From positions 5,146,001 to 5,210,000 of the forward strand of contig NZ_CP037993.1 of the NCBI RefSeq assembly GCF_004367745.1: DNA of 64,000 nt, given 5' to 3'. Positions 63,940 through 64,000 of this stretch are shown piece after piece. The stretch comes from Herbaspirillum huttiense (GTDB lineage: Bacteria > Pseudomonadota > Gammaproteobacteria > Burkholderiales > Burkholderiaceae_D). Under the pieces are notes generated by a model that saw only the letters and a program-made list of their open reading frames with translations, searched no databases and had not been told where the DNA came from. The position numbers and the translations under genes were made by a program. The number at the start of each line of letters is the position of its first letter. Positions within the stretch are counted from its first letter, which is position 1.

Positions 63940-64000
63940 TTTTCTCTCCGAGAGGTCGTCACGGGCTAGGTTCGTTTGCACGGCTTAGCCGAAAAAAAAG

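Noticed and set aside
1..64000. rRNA or tRNA genes, or a glmS ribozyme
   Set aside because: No rRNA or tRNA was recognised by eye. The glmS leader is short and AT-rich, without room for the ribozyme known from Gram-positive bacteria.

Overview
The window looks like a chromosomal segment of a Burkholderiales betaproteobacterium, most likely an Oxalobacteraceae member such as Herbaspirillum. That placement rests on the glmU / Lrp-type regulator / glmS order, high-GC codon use in the flanks and the style of the catabolic genes. It is an inference, not a database match.

Left flank (1-2780): the 3' end of glmU, a convergent Lrp/AsnC-type regulator, and an intact glmS. Twenty-eight bases after the glmS stop, a Tn7-like transposon begins with TGT and two TnsB-site-like repeats. 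This is where Tn7 elements insert (attTn7).

Tn7-like element (about 2808 to 24240, visibly lower GC): next to glmS lies debris (an IS5-family relic, a truncated IS3-family orfA, the tail of an MFS transporter). Next comes a TetR-controlled catabolic cargo of nine genes: FAH-family hydrolase, extradiol VOC dioxygenase, MhpA-type flavin hydroxylase, a meta-pathway outer-membrane protein and a five-gene branched-chain-amino-acid-type ABC importer. Two tiny coupled ORFs and a TniQ protein on the + strand follow. An overlapping tnsA-tnsB-tnsC-tnsD operon on the - strand closes the element. TnsA and TnsB keep their catalytic residues. There are two TniQ-family target selectors and no Cas gene or CRISPR array. 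The tnsA end lies away from glmS, opposite to canonical Tn7.

Junction (24.2-27.5 kb): a broken IS3-family element, a frameshifted lrgB tail, a chemotaxis receptor and a gene-poor gap.

28.4-42.9 kb: a LysR regulator divergent from glcE-glcF-glcD, 4-hydroxyphenylpyruvate dioxygenase, an MFS importer and an exported (Tat-like) carboxylesterase. Together these could take an aromatic alpha-hydroxy acid, or its ester, to homogentisate. Then come a LysR/azoreductase/YciI/hydrolase group, a hotdog thioesterase plus thiolase, and decayed copies of the LysR and SnoaL-type genes.

43.1-53.5 kb: an operator-controlled polyamine-type ABC importer whose two permeases are fused into one chain, a DadA-like amine/D-amino acid oxidoreductase, a GntR regulator and RidA. 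Opposite them are D-serine dehydratase, a class II aldolase and a catabolic HisD paralogue. This is most readily read as D-amino acid or beta-hydroxy amino acid use.

53.8-62.8 kb: an XRE regulator, an IMPase-family phosphatase, GMC oxidoreductase, MFS carrier, TPP enzyme and ThuA-like protein, with a LacI regulator and matching operator palindromes. The window ends in lrgB-lrgA, the intact relatives of the lrgB relic at 25.1 kb.
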